Positions 1-9,663 are shown, counted from the stretch's first letter. The stretch is 64,000 bases of DNA from Natronobiforma cellulositropha (GCF_025629245.1 NZ_JANZXN010000010.1:40256-104255), one strand, 5' to 3'. The notes: generated by a model not told the origin, from the letters alone. Numbers and translations: made by a program.

Positions 1-23
1 CTCGCCCTGAATACGACCACAGC

Positions 24-1793
24 ATGTTCCTCTCGCTCCGGACGGAGGTCGAAGCCGCCTTGCGCGACGCACTCGAGGCGCGCTCGTTTCCGACCGACGA
101 CCTCGGCATCGAAGAACCGCCCGAAGACGTCGAGAGCGTCCTCGCCTCGAGCGTCGCGTTCCGACTGGCGGGTGTGGCCGGTGCGCCGCCGCCGCAGGTG
201 GCGAGCCAGCTCGCAGCCGAACTCGACGCTGACGGCCTGACCTACGTCTCACGCGTCGAGACTCAGGGACCGTACCTGAACTTCCTCCCGAGCGAGACCT
301 ACTTCGCCGAGACGCTCGCCGCCGGAACTAACCCGACCTACGGCTCGCTCACCGACCGCGGCGAGTCCGTCGTCGTCGAACACACCAGTGCGAACCCCAC
401 GGGACCGGTCCACGTCGGCCGCGCGCGCAACCCCATCATCGGCGACGCCGTCGCGAACCTCCTCGAGTACGCGGGCTACGACGTCTCTAGACACTACTAC
501 GTCAACGACGCGGGCCGACAGATGGCGGTGTTCACCTGGGCCTACGAGACGTTCGACGCCGCGGATCTCGAAACCGACCCCGCACGCGAGCGCGTCGAAT
601 ACGACCTCGTGCGTTACTACCGCAAGGGTAACGAGTTCCTCGAGAACGCCGACGAGGCGGCGGTCGCCGAGGCCGAAGCCGAGATCGACGCGATCATGCA
701 GGGGCTCGAGGCGGGCGACGAGGAGACCTACGAGCGCGTCAGCGAGGTGGTCGACCAGGTCCTCGGCGGCATGAAAGACTGCCTCGCCCGCTTGCCCGCC
801 GAGTTCGACGAGTTCGTCAAAGAGACCCGATTCATGTTCGATGGCTCGACCGCCGACCTCGTCGACCGGCTCGAGAACCTCGACGAAGCCGTCTACGAGG
901 AGGACGCCTGGCAGCTCGACCTCTCCGCTCACGGCATCGAGAAGAACCTCGTCTTCCTGCGCTCTGACGGCACCTCGCTCTATCCGACGCGCGATCTCGC
1001 CCACCACGAGTGGAAACTCGACGAGTACGACCGCGCGGTCACCGTCCTCGGCGAGGACCACAACCTCCAGGCCGAACAGCTTCGAACCACGCTCGAACTG
1101 CTCGGCGCGGAGACCGACCGCCTCCGTCAGGTGCTCTACTCCTACGTCAACCTCCCGGAGGGGAAGATGTCCACCCGCCGCGGCACCGGCGTCGACTTAG
1201 ACGACCTCCTCGACGAGGCCATCTCGCGTGCGCGCGACGAGGTCGAATCGAGACTCGACGGCCGCATCCGCGACGACGACCTAGGCGACGAGGACGTCGA
1301 GCGTATCGCCCACCAGGTCGGCATCGGTGCCGTCCGCTACGACATCGTCTCGAAACAGCCGACCAAAGCCATCACCTTCGAGTGGGACCACGCCCTCGAC
1401 TTCGAGGCCCAGTCCGCCCCCTACGTCCAGTACGTCCACGCGCGTACGTGTGGGATTCTCGAGGAGTCCGGGATCGGTGTCGACGGCGACGTCGAGGCGG
1501 ACGTCGACGCCTCGCTGCTCGAGACCGACGCCGAACGGGACCTCCTCGAGACTATCGCCCGCTTCCCCGCGGTCGTCGAGGAGGCCGCAGACGACCTCGA
1601 ACCCCACCAAATTGCGACCTACACCCGCGAGTTCGCCGAGTCGTTCAACACCTTCTACCGCGAGTGTCCGGTGCTCGCAGACCGTGTCGACGCCGAGGTT
1701 CGCGAGGCCCGACTCGCGCTGGTGGCCGCCTCGAGACACACCGTCTCGAACGCGCTCTCGATCCTCGGGGTGGCTGCGCCGCGCTCGATGTAG
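24..1793 (+). CDS. argS: Arginyl-tRNA synthetase
   Basis: Class I aminoacyl-tRNA synthetase that charges tRNA-Arg with arginine in the cytoplasm. The 589-residue protein has the family order: an N-terminal tRNA D-loop recognition domain (about 1-95), a Rossmann catalytic core with the HIGH-type signature HVGR at 130-133 preceded by ANPTGP, a KMSK-type loop read as GKMSTRRG near 380, and a C-terminal helical anticodon-binding (DALR) domain. Length is normal for the family. The ATG at 24 is the first start in the window and is preceded by no more of the gene, so it appears complete. It has no operon partner; a separate promoter follows at about 1860. Confidence 0.97.
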   Translation: MFLSLRTEVEAALRDALEARSFPTDDLGIEEPPEDVESVLASSVAFRLAGVAGAPPPQVASQLAAELDADGLTYVSRVETQGPYLNFLPSETYFAETLAAGTNPTYGSLTDRGESVVVEHTSANPTGPVHVGRARNPIIGDAVANLLEYAGYDVSRHYYVNDAGRQMAVFTWAYETFDAADLETDPARERVEYDLVRYYRKGNEFLENADEAAVAEAEAEIDAIMQGLEAGDEETYERVSEVVDQVLGGMKDCLARLPAEFDEFVKETRFMFDGSTADLVDRLENLDEAVYEEDAWQLDLSAHGIEKNLVFLRSDGTSLYPTRDLAHHEWKLDEYDRAVTVLGEDHNLQAEQLRTTLELLGAETDRLRQVLYSYVNLPEGKMSTRRGTGVDLDDLLDEAISRARDEVESRLDGRIRDDDLGDEDVERIAHQVGIGAVRYDIVSKQPTKAITFEWDHALDFEAQSAPYVQYVHARTCGILEESGIGVDGDVEADVDASLLETDAERDLLETIARFPAVVEEAADDLEPHQIATYTREFAESFNTFYRECPVLADRVDAEVREARLALVAASRHTVSNALSILGVAAPRSM

Positions 1794-1856
1794 CTCTTTA
1801 ACGTACGCGTCGGATCCTCCCGAACACAATACCTATCTTTCATTTCAAACCGTGAA

Positions 1857-1870
1857 TGGTATTTATGTAT
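1857..1870 (+). promoter_or_regulatory. TATA-like promoter of the small Tat protein
   Basis: TATTTATG at 1860-1867 in an AT-rich pocket of an otherwise GC-rich region. Its centre is about 33 nt before the ATG at 1897, so transcription would start about 7 nt before that codon. This spacing favours 1897 over the in-frame ATG at 1873 as the real start. Confidence 0.45.
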
Positions 1871-1896
1871 GAATGCATGGCATACTCGAGCGACCT

Positions 1897-2256
1897 ATGA
1901 CTGAATCTGAGAGACAGTCCCTGTCGCGGAGAGCGGTGCTACGAAAGACTACCATGGCGGGTGCAGTTGTTCTCGGTAGCGCGACCGCGGCGTCGGCGAC
2001 CGTCACCGCATCGGAGATCGAGTTGTACGACACCGTCGAGGTCACTCCATCCTCGACGATGACGTTCCGACAATGCTGTACTGCTGACATCTCTTGTCAG
2101 AGCGACTGGAGACGAGGAGGTGAGCGCGGAACCGTCGTCGAGCAGTGCAGTCCCAACGGATCTGATACGTTTTTCGGGGTACTCTGGTTCGACTCCGACC
2201 CGTCGCAGGACCCGGTTTCTTACGTCGACGAAGCCAACATCGAACCCGTTTCCTGA
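1897..2256 (+). CDS. Small Tat-exported protein, unknown function
   Basis: A 119-residue protein with a twin-arginine signal: SRRAVLRK followed by a short hydrophobic stretch ending in ASATVTA, so it is likely exported folded by the Tat system. The mature part is short, carries Cys-Cys and several further cysteines (FRQCC, DISCQ, EQCS), and ends in a small beta-rich segment that resembles an SH3-like fold only vaguely. I do not recognise a family. The ATG at 1897 is preferred to 1873 because it gives a normal n-region and fits the TATA box. It stands alone between argS and the convergent MinD-like gene. Confidence 0.75.
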   Translation: MTESERQSLSRRAVLRKTTMAGAVVLGSATAASATVTASEIELYDTVEVTPSSTMTFRQCCTADISCQSDWRRGGERGTVVEQCSPNGSDTFFGVLWFDSDPSQDPVSYVDEANIEPVS

Positions 2257-2290
2257 CCACCAGAGCGCATCCCGTTTTCACCGAACACCG

Positions 2291-3154
2291 TCACCGCGGA
2301 TCCGATTCTGCCTCGGTGATCGCACTCGAGACGTCGTCGTGTGAGGCGGTATTCGATCCGTCGGCGTCACGTTCGCCTCCGGTGTCACTGCCGCCGTCGG
2401 TCGCCTCGTTTCCGTCGGTCGGGCGCTGTTTCGGTGCCGGAACGTCCAGGTCTCCGACCTCGACGGCCAGCCGTCGGAAGGCGATCGAGGCCGGACTGTG
2501 GGGCTTGTGGACGACGAGCGGCGTTCCCGCGTAGACGCTCTCTCTGACGGCCGGATCGTCCGGGATCGTCGTGATGAGCGGCACGTCGAGCTGCGAGGCG
2601 ATCTCGTCGTAGGGGACGTCCCCTTCGGGCCGGGTGCGCGTGATGACGAGTCCCTCGACGGTCCCGCCCGCCCGGTCGGTGAGCTCGAGGGTTTTCTTCG
2701 CGTCGTGGACTGCCGCTGGTTCGGGCGTCGTCACCAGGAGGACGGCGTCTGCGAGACCGAGCGGGAGGACGGTCTCGTGGCTGACGCCCGCACCGACGTC
2801 GATGAAGACGAACTCGGCCTGCTCGCGCAGCCTCGAGACGACGTCACCGAGACCCTCCGGTGAGGTCTCGGCGTAGCCGTCGAGGCTGGTCCCGCTCGGG
2901 ACGACGACGATATTCTCTGCGAGTCTGTGCGTCGCGTCCTCGACGGACGCGGTTCCTGCCAGTACGTCGTGAAGCGTCGCCGAGTCGCTGTCGAGGCTGA
3001 GGAACCCCGCGAGGTTCGCCATGCCGATGTCGGCATCGACGATGGCGACGCGCTTGCCTGCCTGCGCGAGCGCCGTCCCGAGGTTCACCGTCGTCGTCGT
3101 CTTCCCGACGCCGCCTTTTCCGCTCGCGATGGCGTACACCGTCTGTTCGGACAT
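2291..3154 (-). CDS. MinD/ParA-like P-loop ATPase
   Basis: Deviant-Walker ATPase of the MinD/ParA family, which in archaea positions surface machinery or acts as an ATP-dependent membrane switch. From the chosen start (MSEQTVYAI) the deviant Walker A motif KGGVGKTT lies at about 13-20, followed by DADIGMANL (switch region) and FIDVGAG (Walker B). The N-terminal 240 residues are the ATPase; the remaining 45 are a Gly/Asp/Thr-rich tail of the kind seen in haloarchaeal paralogues, with no clear amphipathic MinD membrane helix. The longer open frame up to 3214 is rejected because the family starts a few residues before the P-loop. It is divergent from prf1 across 144 bp. Haloarchaea carry several MinD paralogues, so no number is assigned. 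Confidence 0.88.
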   Translation of the reverse strand: MSEQTVYAIASGKGGVGKTTTTVNLGTALAQAGKRVAIVDADIGMANLAGFLSLDSDSATLHDVLAGTASVEDATHRLAENIVVVPSGTSLDGYAETSPEGLGDVVSRLREQAEFVFIDVGAGVSHETVLPLGLADAVLLVTTPEPAAVHDAKKTLELTDRAGGTVEGLVITRTRPEGDVPYDEIASQLDVPLITTIPDDPAVRESVYAGTPLVVHKPHSPASIAFRRLAVEVGDLDVPAPKQRPTDGNEATDGGSDTGGERDADGSNTASHDDVSSAITEAESDPR

Positions 3155-3298
3155 GTGGTCGTTAACCCCACCAAGTAGCGGAACCACCTTAAATCGTCTC
3201 GTCCACTCAGTCACCGATAGGGTTCGCAGCCGTCGCCAGTCTCGCCGCGGTCGTGCGTGTCAAAGGATACTTACCCGCGGCCCCGTTTTGTACGGTCG

Positions 3299-4558
3299 AT
3301 GAGTCAGGAGGGCGAACAGGACCAGTCCGACCGGAAGAAGTACGAGTTCCGGAAGGTGATAGAGGACCTCAAGAACTTCGAGGGCTCGGGGACACAACTC
3401 GTCACGATCTACATCCCCGAGGACCGCCAGATCAGCGACGTCGTCGCCCACGTCACGCAGGAACACTCCGAGGCGGCGAACATCAAGTCGAAAGCGACGC
3501 GGACGAACGTTCAGGACGCCCTCACCAGCATCAAAGACCGGCTGCGCTACTACGACACCTACCCGCCCGACAACGGGATGGTGATCTTCTCCGGTGCCGT
3601 CGACTCCGGCGGCGGCCAGACCGACATGGTCACGAAGGTCTTAGAGGCCCCTCCACAGCCCGTCGAGTCCTTCCGCTACCACTGTGATTCGAACTTCCTG
3701 ACCGGCCCGCTCGAGGACATGCTCACCGACAAGGGCCTCTACGGCCTGGTCGTCCTCGACCGCCGTGAGGCCAACGTCGGCTGGCTCAAGGGCAAACGGA
3801 TCGAACCCGTCAAGTCCGCCTCGTCGCTCGTCCCCGGCAAGCAGCGCAAAGGTGGTCAGTCCGCCCAGCGATTCGCCCGCCTCCGACTCGAGGCCATCGA
3901 CAACTTCTACCAGGAGGTCGCGGGGATGGCCAACGACCTGTTCGTCCCCAAGCGCCACGACCTGGAAGGTGTCCTCGTCGGCGGTCCCTCCCCGACGAAA
4001 GACGAGTTCCTGGATGGCGACTACCTCCACCACGAGATTCAGGACAAGGTCCTCGGCAAGTTCGACGTCGCCTACACCGACGAGTCCGGCCTGCGCAACC
4101 TCGTCGACAACGCCCAGGACGCCCTCGCCGACGCCGAAGTCGTCAAGGACAAACGCCAGATGGAGGAGTTCTTCAAACAGCTCCACGCCGGCGAGCGCGC
4201 CACCTACGGCTTCGACCAGACGCGAACCAACCTCGTCATGGGATCGGTCGACAGACTCCTGATCAGCGAGGACCTCCGGAAAGACGTCGTCACCTACGAC
4301 TGTGCGGAGTGTGGCAACACCGACCGCGAACTGCTCGACCGGCGCAAGGCCACGCCCGAGCACACCTGCAGCGAGTGTGGCGCAACCGTCAGCGCTGGCG
4401 AGGACGACCGCGACGATGCCATCGACCACCTGATGGAGATCGCCGACCAGCGCGGCACCGAGACGAAGTTCATCTCGACGGACTTCGAGAAGGGCGAACA
4501 GCTCTACAACGCATTCGGCGGCGTCGCGGGCATCCTCCGCTACAGTACCGGCGTCTAG
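3299..4558 (+). CDS. prf1: Peptide chain release factor aRF1
   Basis: Archaeal class I release factor that reads all three stop codons and triggers peptidyl-tRNA hydrolysis on the ribosome. The 419-residue protein shows the stop-codon recognition motif NIKS at 61-64, the catalytic GGQ at 185-187 (KGGQSAQRF), and a C-terminal domain with two Cys pairs (CAECGN, CSECGA) of the archaeal mini-domain. The ATG at 3299 gives the standard N-terminus; the in-frame ATG at 3257 would add 14 poorly conserved residues. The gene is monocistronic: a hairpin and T-run terminator follow at 4565-4590, then the promoter of the next regulator. Confidence 0.97.
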   Translation: MSQEGEQDQSDRKKYEFRKVIEDLKNFEGSGTQLVTIYIPEDRQISDVVAHVTQEHSEAANIKSKATRTNVQDALTSIKDRLRYYDTYPPDNGMVIFSGAVDSGGGQTDMVTKVLEAPPQPVESFRYHCDSNFLTGPLEDMLTDKGLYGLVVLDRREANVGWLKGKRIEPVKSASSLVPGKQRKGGQSAQRFARLRLEAIDNFYQEVAGMANDLFVPKRHDLEGVLVGGPSPTKDEFLDGDYLHHEIQDKVLGKFDVAYTDESGLRNLVDNAQDALADAEVVKDKRQMEEFFKQLHAGERATYGFDQTRTNLVMGSVDRLLISEDLRKDVVTYDCAECGNTDRELLDRRKATPEHTCSECGATVSAGEDDRDDAIDHLMEIADQRGTETKFISTDFEKGEQLYNAFGGVAGILRYSTGV

Positions 4559-4564
4559 GGTCTC

Positions 4565-4590
4565 CTCGGTCTCGACACCGAGATATTTTT
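4565..4590 (+). terminator. Hairpin plus T-run terminator after prf1
   Basis: CTCGGT (4565-4570) pairs with ACCGAG (4577-4582) across a 6-nt loop and is followed by ATATTTTT. It lies seven bases after the prf1 stop codon. Archaeal termination depends mainly on the T-run, so the stem may be accessory. Confidence 0.6.
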
Positions 4591-4596
4591 AGCGTT

Positions 4597-4615
4597 CCAA
4601 TATATACAGTGTATT
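4597..4615 (+). promoter_or_regulatory. TATA box overlapping a palindrome
   Basis: AATATATACAGTG resembles a TATA box 20-30 nt before the ATG at 4627, implying a leaderless or nearly leaderless message. It overlaps the perfect palindrome ATACA-G-TGTAT at 4604-4614. An operator on the TATA box would suit autorepression by the HTH protein encoded directly downstream; this is inference from position only. Confidence 0.45.
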
Positions 4616-4626
4616 GACGAGTCGAG

Positions 4627-5412
4627 ATGTCACCACAGTCCTCGGATCTCGGCGTCCTCGAGACGCTCTCCAGACGGTACCCCGTCCTCTCGCGTCTCGA
4701 GACCGGTCCCAAGCGAAAACGCGACCTCGTAGACGCCCTCTCGGTCTCCCGGTCGACGGTCGACCGGGCGATCCGCGAACTCGAGTACTTCGAGTTCGTC
4801 GACCGCTGTGACGGCGTCTACCGGCTGACGGCAGCGGGCCGCCTCGCCCTCGCCGAGCACCGCGAGCGTCTCGACGCGCTCGCGTCGATCACCGACGTCA
4901 GCGAACACCTGCGGTGGCTCTCCCGGGATGCACCGATGTCGGTCGACTTCCTCGCCGAGGCGACCGTCTTCGAGCCGAAATCACACGCGCCGAACGAACC
5001 GTTCGAAGTGATCGTCGACCGCACCGACGACGCCGAGTGCATCCGGGGACTCATGGCCGCCGAACGTGTCCCCCACTTTCGCACCCGTATCTGCGAACGG
5101 ACGGCGACCGACGACCTCACGGCCGAACTCGTCTTCACGGCCGAACTCGCCGGCTTCTTCCTCGAGACCTGCGCCTCACAGCTTCGCGAGGCCGTCGCCT
5201 CCGGCCGGTGTTCCCTCTACGAGACGCGCTCGCTCCCGTACGGTCTCTGGATCGTCGAAACCGCCTCGCGCGAGGAAGCGTTCGTCGTCGTCCACGGCGA
5301 CTCCGCCGACGTCCGCGCCGTCTTCCGGAACGACTCGCCGGACGCCCTCGAGTGGGCGAGCGGCGTCTACGAGCGGATTCGCGACCGGGCAGATCCGCTC
5401 GCTCTCGACTAG
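4627..5412 (+). CDS. Winged-HTH transcriptional regulator, FilR1-like
   Basis: 261-residue cytoplasmic DNA-binding protein. Residues 10-75 form a winged helix (recognition helix around SVSRSTVDRAIRELE, wing around DGVYRLTAAGR). The rest matches the FilR1-type regulatory domain common in haloarchaeal HTH proteins, with conserved patches such as GLWIVE and EEAFVVVHG near the C-terminus. The ligand is unknown. A palindrome sits on its own TATA box, suggesting autoregulation. The TAG stop is embedded in CTAG, which is also the left end of an 88-bp repeat. The next gene is convergent. Confidence 0.82.
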   Translation: MSPQSSDLGVLETLSRRYPVLSRLETGPKRKRDLVDALSVSRSTVDRAIRELEYFEFVDRCDGVYRLTAAGRLALAEHRERLDALASITDVSEHLRWLSRDAPMSVDFLAEATVFEPKSHAPNEPFEVIVDRTDDAECIRGLMAAERVPHFRTRICERTATDDLTAELVFTAELAGFFLETCASQLREAVASGRCSLYETRSLPYGLWIVETASREEAFVVVHGDSADVRAVFRNDSPDALEWASGVYERIRDRADPLALD

Positions 5413-5496
5413 TACTCCGACGAGCGTCGGCCGATGAGTGAACCCGGACGCCCGAATTCGGTTTCACTCACCCGTTCAGGCTCGCCAGAGCACTAG
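5409..5496 (+). repeat. 88-bp CTAG-bounded repeat, copy A
   Basis: Aligns without gaps to 62064-62151 at 70 of 88 positions (my manual count). Both copies start with CTAGTAC and end with GCACTAG, which are near-perfect inverted ends, and both contain an internal inverted repeat (GAGTGAA...TTCACTC here) followed by CCGTTC. The left CTAG holds the stop codon of the regulator gene; the right CTAG holds the stop codon of the convergent minus-strand gene. It could be a small non-autonomous mobile element at a CTAG target or a conserved 3' regulatory element. Confidence 0.75.
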
Positions 5497-5897
5497 TACA
5501 CCGACTGCTCTAGCTGGTGGCGGCGACGCTCGAGGTCGATATCCGGATCGATCACGGGCTCGGCCAGCAGCCGATCGATCGTCAACAGCGGGTCGACGCC
5601 CGCGCGCTCGAGCGCCTCGAGCGCCCGTTCGATCTCCGCGCGGTTGAGCGCGAGCGACGAGCACAGCTCGAGCAACAGTGCGAACGGGACGGTCCCTTCG
5701 CCGTCCGGAAACGCCGAACTCACCCGCGAGAACTCGGATTCACCCTCGAGTGCCGTCTCGTCGCTCGCCGGATCGACCCGGAGACAGCGCGGACAGAGTC
5801 TCGCCGCGGCGGCGTCTCCCGGTGCTAACTCGCGGTAGGTGTCGGGGACGGCGAACGTCACCGGTTCGGTGTCGCTCGAACAGTGTGGACAGGTCAT
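5493..5897 (-). CDS. Zinc-ribbon protein, DUF6276-like
   Basis: 134-residue cytoplasmic protein with CPHC at the N-terminus and CPRC around residue 36, likely a four-cysteine zinc ribbon, followed by an all-helical C-terminal half. It resembles the haloarchaea-specific DUF6276 family, which I recall next to the ATP synthase D subunit; this assignment is from memory of the sequence pattern. It lies 30 bp downstream of atpD on the same strand and is probably cotranscribed with it. Its stop codon falls inside the right end of the 88-bp repeat, so the last residues could have been set by that element. Function unknown. Confidence 0.75.
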   Translation of the reverse strand: MTCPHCSSDTEPVTFAVPDTYRELAPGDAAAARLCPRCLRVDPASDETALEGESEFSRVSSAFPDGEGTVPFALLLELCSSLALNRAEIERALEALERAGVDPLLTIDRLLAEPVIDPDIDLERRRHQLEQSVY

Positions 5898-5927
5898 AGA
5901 GAAACACGCACGCGGTACTCGCGTCGT

Positions 5928-6647
5928 TCAGTCGCCGCCGGGGAGACCGCCCGCGGTGGCCTGCTCGAGTTCGTCGCCGCTTTCGGGTTCGTCGTCGGTG
6001 TCGGCTCGCTCGGCCTTCTCTTCCTGTTCTTTCTTCTCTTTGATCTTCTTCAGACGGAAGATCTCCTCGCGCTCCTGTTCTTCGAGTTTCTGCTCGATGT
6101 ACTCCTGGCTGTCGTAGAGGTCGGGCAGGAGTTTGAACTCGAGAGCGTTGACGCGGCGTTTGGTGGTCTCGATCTCGCGAAGCATCTTCTTCATCGCGGT
6201 CTCGACCTCGGCGGCGAGAATAACGCTCTCTAAGAGGTCTTCGTAGGCCTCGGCGGCCTCGTCGATGCGCGCGGAGGTGCCCATGATCCCGTAGCCACGC
6301 TGGTCTACGCTCTTCGAGACGCGCGAGGACTCGATCTGTGGGACGACGACGCCCATGATGTTCTTCGCCTCGGTCGTGATCTCGGGGTGTTCCTGGAGTG
6401 CCGCGGCGGCCCCGCGGACGGCGACGTCGCCGTCCATCGCTCGCGCCATGTTGATCTTCTTCTGGGCCTCCTCGTAGTCGTCTGAGAGTCCCGAACGGAC
6501 GTCCTGGGCCTTATCGAGGATGTCCATAAACTCCATGATCAACCCGTCCCGTTTCTTCTCGAGTGTGCCGTGGCCCCGCTCTGAGAGTTCGATGCGATCC
6601 TCGATCGCCATCAAGTTCTTGCGGGTCGGCTTGACGTCCTTGGCCAT
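5928..6647 (-). CDS. atpD: A-type ATP synthase subunit D
   Basis: Central-stalk subunit that turns inside the A3B3 head and couples ion flow to ATP synthesis. The 239-residue protein begins with the diagnostic [19 protein letters not shown], has the long N- and C-terminal coiled-coil helices of subunit D, the family NALEF segment around 175, and an acidic Gly/Glu-rich tail after about 215. In Haloferax volcanii D closely follows B; here five plus-strand genes separate it from atpB, so it must have its own promoter. It is divergent from the DUF4129 gene across 138 bp and is followed by the DUF6276-like gene. Confidence 0.96.
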   Translation of the reverse strand: MAKDVKPTRKNLMAIEDRIELSERGHGTLEKKRDGLIMEFMDILDKAQDVRSGLSDDYEEAQKKINMARAMDGDVAVRGAAAALQEHPEITTEAKNIMGVVVPQIESSRVSKSVDQRGYGIMGTSARIDEAAEAYEDLLESVILAAEVETAMKKMLREIETTKRRVNALEFKLLPDLYDSQEYIEQKLEEQEREEIFRLKKIKEKKEQEEKAERADTDDEPESGDELEQATAGGLPGGD

Positions 6648-6785
6648 CTTGTGGGTCGATTGCGCCCGCAGTCGGATAACTGTTTACAGTTGCGTGCGCC
6701 GGCGCTGTCGGGGTTTGGTTCGTCGCCGACGGTGGATTCAGTAACGATCAAATACCTTGCTGTGCTATCACGACCCAGACAGTCG

Positions 6786-7724
6786 ATGAATCGAGACCGC
6801 GTCCTCGCGGCGATCGCCGGAGCCGTCGGCATTCTCGCGGTTGCCGTCGCTGGCGGTGCCACCGATACCACGCGAACCGAGCAGTCGACGTCCGGTGACG
6901 GCGACGGATCGTCGACGGTCGTTCCGGAGGGGTGGACCCAGGGAGCCGTCCCCCACGAATCGATCTTCCCCGAGTGGCTGTTTCACTTCGTCTGGACGCT
7001 CCCGATTCTCACGTTCGTCGCGTTGCTCGTCGGCTCGAGTCTCTGGTACATCTACCGCCACGGTCTCCGTGCGTACCTCTCCGTCTTCACCGATCTCGTC
7101 ACGATCGTCGTCGCCGCGTCCGCCGCGGCGATCATCGTCGGGGGTCCGCACCTCTATCTGCTCGTACGACAGGAGGGCGACGACCCAGTCCCCGTCGAGA
7201 GCGACCCCGACGGTGGGCTCGAGGGCAGCCCCGAACCCGGTGGCTCACCCGACCCGCTCGTCACCGACTCGCTCACTCAGCTTCCGCTCGAGGCGTTCGC
7301 CGTCGCGCTGATCGTCGTCTTCCTCGCGCTCTTCGCGCTGATCCAGTACCGGCGCGAGCCGTCGTCACGCACCCGTTCTTCCGGGTCGAACGCGGTCTCG
7401 GCCGACGAGCCAGGGGTCGGCAACGTACACAGCGAGAGCCGCCCGGCCGAGCCGTGGCACGTGGCCCACCAGGAGGCGACCAACGGCGTCTACCACGCCT
7501 GGCTCTCGCTCTGCCGGGCGACCGGCGGCCAGCGCCGTGTCACGGAGACCCCCGGCGAGGTCGCGACCGAGGCCGTCGACGCCGGTCTCGACGAACGCGG
7601 CGTTCGAGAGGTTACCTCGCTGTTCGAGGCGGTGCGATACGGCGGCCGGTCGCCGACGCCCGAACGAGAACGGCGCGCCAGAGACGCCGCTGCGTCGTTC
7701 ACCGTGGAGGACGAACGCCCGTGA
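6786..7724 (+). CDS. DUF4129 membrane protein (cassette 1)
   Basis: 312-residue membrane protein starting cassette 1. It has an N-terminal hydrophobic segment (about 8-25), further transmembrane helices around 70-92, 105-130 and 170-190, then a cytoplasmic C-terminal DUF4129 domain (about 220-305: helices ending in SLFEAVRYGG). DUF4129 is typically linked to transglutaminase or MoxR/DUF58 gene sets; no enzymatic residues are known. The start at 6786 gives a normal signal-like N-terminus; the open frame from 6651 would add 45 unlikely residues. The stop TGA overlaps the next GTG start. A paralogue (31562-33178) heads cassette 2. Confidence 0.88.
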   Translation: MNRDRVLAAIAGAVGILAVAVAGGATDTTRTEQSTSGDGDGSSTVVPEGWTQGAVPHESIFPEWLFHFVWTLPILTFVALLVGSSLWYIYRHGLRAYLSVFTDLVTIVVAASAAAIIVGGPHLYLLVRQEGDDPVPVESDPDGGLEGSPEPGGSPDPLVTDSLTQLPLEAFAVALIVVFLALFALIQYRREPSSRTRSSGSNAVSADEPGVGNVHSESRPAEPWHVAHQEATNGVYHAWLSLCRATGGQRRVTETPGEVATEAVDAGLDERGVREVTSLFEAVRYGGRSPTPERERRARDAAASFTVEDERP

Positions 7725-8302
7725 GCCGAACGACCGTCGGCTACGGCGTCGCACTCGGTCTCGCCGTCCTCGGCTTCGCCGTGGCGTTCGTTCCCGGAAT
7801 CGACGCGAGCGTCACCCTCTCGAGTGCACTCCTGACCTGGCTCGGTCTGCTCGCGCTCGTCGTCGGTGCGTTCACCGCACGCGCGTGGCTTCGCACCGAC
7901 GCGCGAACGGTCCGCCCGGAAGCGCGCGAACGCCGACGGCCGATGGCGACACCCGGCGACGAGTTCGACCGCCGACTCGCGGCGGTCCGTCCGGCGGCGG
8001 CGATACCGGCCCGGTACGAACGCGACCCCTTCCGTGAGCGCGTCCTCGCCGACCTCGAATCGACTGCACTCGACGTCCTCGAGCGCCACGATAGTCTCTC
8101 GCGCGACGAGGCCGAAGCACGCCTCCGCTCGGGGCAGTGGTGTGCGGACCCACTCGCCGCCTCGTGTTTCACCCCCGGTGACGACGCGACGGGACCGAGC
8201 GCGTGGGCTGCGGACACGGTCGGTGAGCGGACGGCGTTCGAACGACAGGTCGACCGCGTCGTCGACGAACTCGAGCGGCGCTCGATGGAGGCCGGCCGCT
8301 GA
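7721..8302 (+). CDS. DUF7269-like membrane protein (cassette 1)
   Basis: 193-residue protein with two N-terminal transmembrane helices (about 5-25 and 33-55) and a soluble, helical C-terminal part. It matches the haloarchaeal DUF7269 pattern found between DUF4129 and DUF58 genes, including an AxxxLxSGxWxxDxxAA-type segment (here ARLRSGQWCADPLAA). The GTG start at 7721 overlaps the preceding stop in GTGA; its own TGA shares one base with the next ATG. These overlaps mean translational coupling. The paralogue at 33175 shows the same layout. Biochemical role unknown. Confidence 0.85.
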   Translation: MSRTTVGYGVALGLAVLGFAVAFVPGIDASVTLSSALLTWLGLLALVVGAFTARAWLRTDARTVRPEARERRRPMATPGDEFDRRLAAVRPAAAIPARYERDPFRERVLADLESTALDVLERHDSLSRDEAEARLRSGQWCADPLAASCFTPGDDATGPSAWAADTVGERTAFERQVDRVVDELERRSMEAGR

Positions 8303-9663
8303 TGTCCTACAGCGTCCCCAGTACGGCCCGCGTCCTCGAGCCATCCCGTTCACAACGCCGGGAGACGGAGACGACCATCGCCGTCGGCGACGTCAGGGAG
8401 CGTCGGACCAGGCGGTGGTACGGCGTCACCGCCGTCGCGTTCCTCGCACTCGGTCTCGGACTGGTGACCCGAGCGCCGACGCTCGTCCTCGCGAGCGTCT
8501 TCGGTCTCGGGTTCGCCGCCTACGCCAGACTCGCCCCCGCACCGCCGGTGACGGTCTCGCTCGAGCGGACGCTCAGCGACCCCACTCCCGCGCCCGGTGC
8601 CGTGGTACACGTCGACGTGACGATCCGAAACGAGTCCTCGCGCACTATCCCCGACTGTCGCGTCGTCGACGGTGTGCCGCCCGGTCTCGCCGTCGTCGAG
8701 GGAACGCCACGACACGCGGCCGTTCTCCGACCCGGCGACGAGACGACGTTCACCTACGCCGTCGAAGCCACGCGCGGGACCCACCGGTTCGATCCGCTGT
8801 TGTTCGCCTCCTACGACGTGAGCGGCGCGACCGAGCGGGCCACCGCCGTCGACGACGAGACCTCGCTGACCGCCGTCGAACCGTTGCCCGACCCGTCGGT
8901 CTCGCTGCCGCTGCGCTCGCAGCTGACCCGCCACACCGGGACGGTCCCCTCGAGTGCCGGCGGTGCGGGTATCGAGTTCGCCGCCGTCCGCGAGTACCGA
9001 CGCGGCGACCCCTTCAACCGGATCGACTGGAACCGAACCGCCAGAACCGGGGAGCTGACCACCATCGAGTACCGCGTCGAGCGCACCGCCTCGGTCGTCG
9101 TTCTCGTCGACGCCAGGGCGGTCGCCTACGCCGCGCCGAGTGCGGACGCCGTCTCGGCCGTCGACCGGAGCCTCGAGACCGCTCGCGCGCTCACCGCCGC
9201 GGCGCTCGCCGACGGTCACCGCGTCGGTCTCGCGGCGCTCTCGCCCCACGAGTGCTGGCTCGCACCCGGCAGCGGCAACGACCACCGCGCACGGCTCACC
9301 ACGATGCTCGCGACCCACGAGGCGTTCGCCTACGCGCCACCGACCGACCGGTTCGATCCACAGGTGGCGATCAACCGGCTCAAGAGCCACCTCTCCGGGG
9401 ACACCCAGGTCGTCCTCTGTAGCCCGCTGTGTGACGACTTCGCCGTCGCGACCGCCGTCCGACTGGAAGCGGGCGCCCACCGCGTCACCGTGCTCAGCCC
9501 CGACCCGACGGCCGACGACACCCCCGGCCACCGCCTCGAGCGCCTCGAGCGTCGTGAACGCGTCTCCGATCTCAGACGGCGCGGGATTCCGGTCGTCGAC
9601 TGGGATCCGTCGACGACACTCGAGCGGACGCTCGCTCGTGCCACCCGGGGGTGGTCGCCGTGA
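8302..9663 (+). CDS. DUF58 protein (cassette 1)
   Basis: 453-residue membrane-anchored DUF58 protein. Two adjacent N-terminal hydrophobic segments (about 45-80) precede a CARDB-like beta domain and the DUF58 signature REYRRGDPFNRIDWN near 232. The C-terminal third is a VWA-like alpha/beta domain that has lost a clear MIDAS. DUF58 proteins normally act with MoxR AAA+ ATPases in maturation or secretion complexes, but no moxR is adjacent here. Start and stop overlap the neighbours (TGATG and GTGA). About 460 residues is normal for the family. Its paralogue is encoded at 33909-35309. Confidence 0.9.
   Translation: MSYSVPSTARVLEPSRSQRRETETTIAVGDVRERRTRRWYGVTAVAFLALGLGLVTRAPTLVLASVFGLGFAAYARLAPAPPVTVSLERTLSDPTPAPGAVVHVDVTIRNESSRTIPDCRVVDGVPPGLAVVEGTPRHAAVLRPGDETTFTYAVEATRGTHRFDPLLFASYDVSGATERATAVDDETSLTAVEPLPDPSVSLPLRSQLTRHTGTVPSSAGGAGIEFAAVREYRRGDPFNRIDWNRTARTGELTTIEYRVERTASVVVLVDARAVAYAAPSADAVSAVDRSLETARALTAAALADGHRVGLAALSPHECWLAPGSGNDHRARLTTMLATHEAFAYAPPTDRFDPQVAINRLKSHLSGDTQVVLCSPLCDDFAVATAVRLEAGAHRVTVLSPDPTADDTPGHRLERLERRERVSDLRRRGIPVVDWDPSTTLERTLARATRGWSP

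Noticed and set aside
8350..9531. 393-codon minus-strand open frame antisense to DUF58
   Set aside because: Gly/Val/Arg-rich shadow with no recognisable motif; the sense gene has the DUF58 signature.
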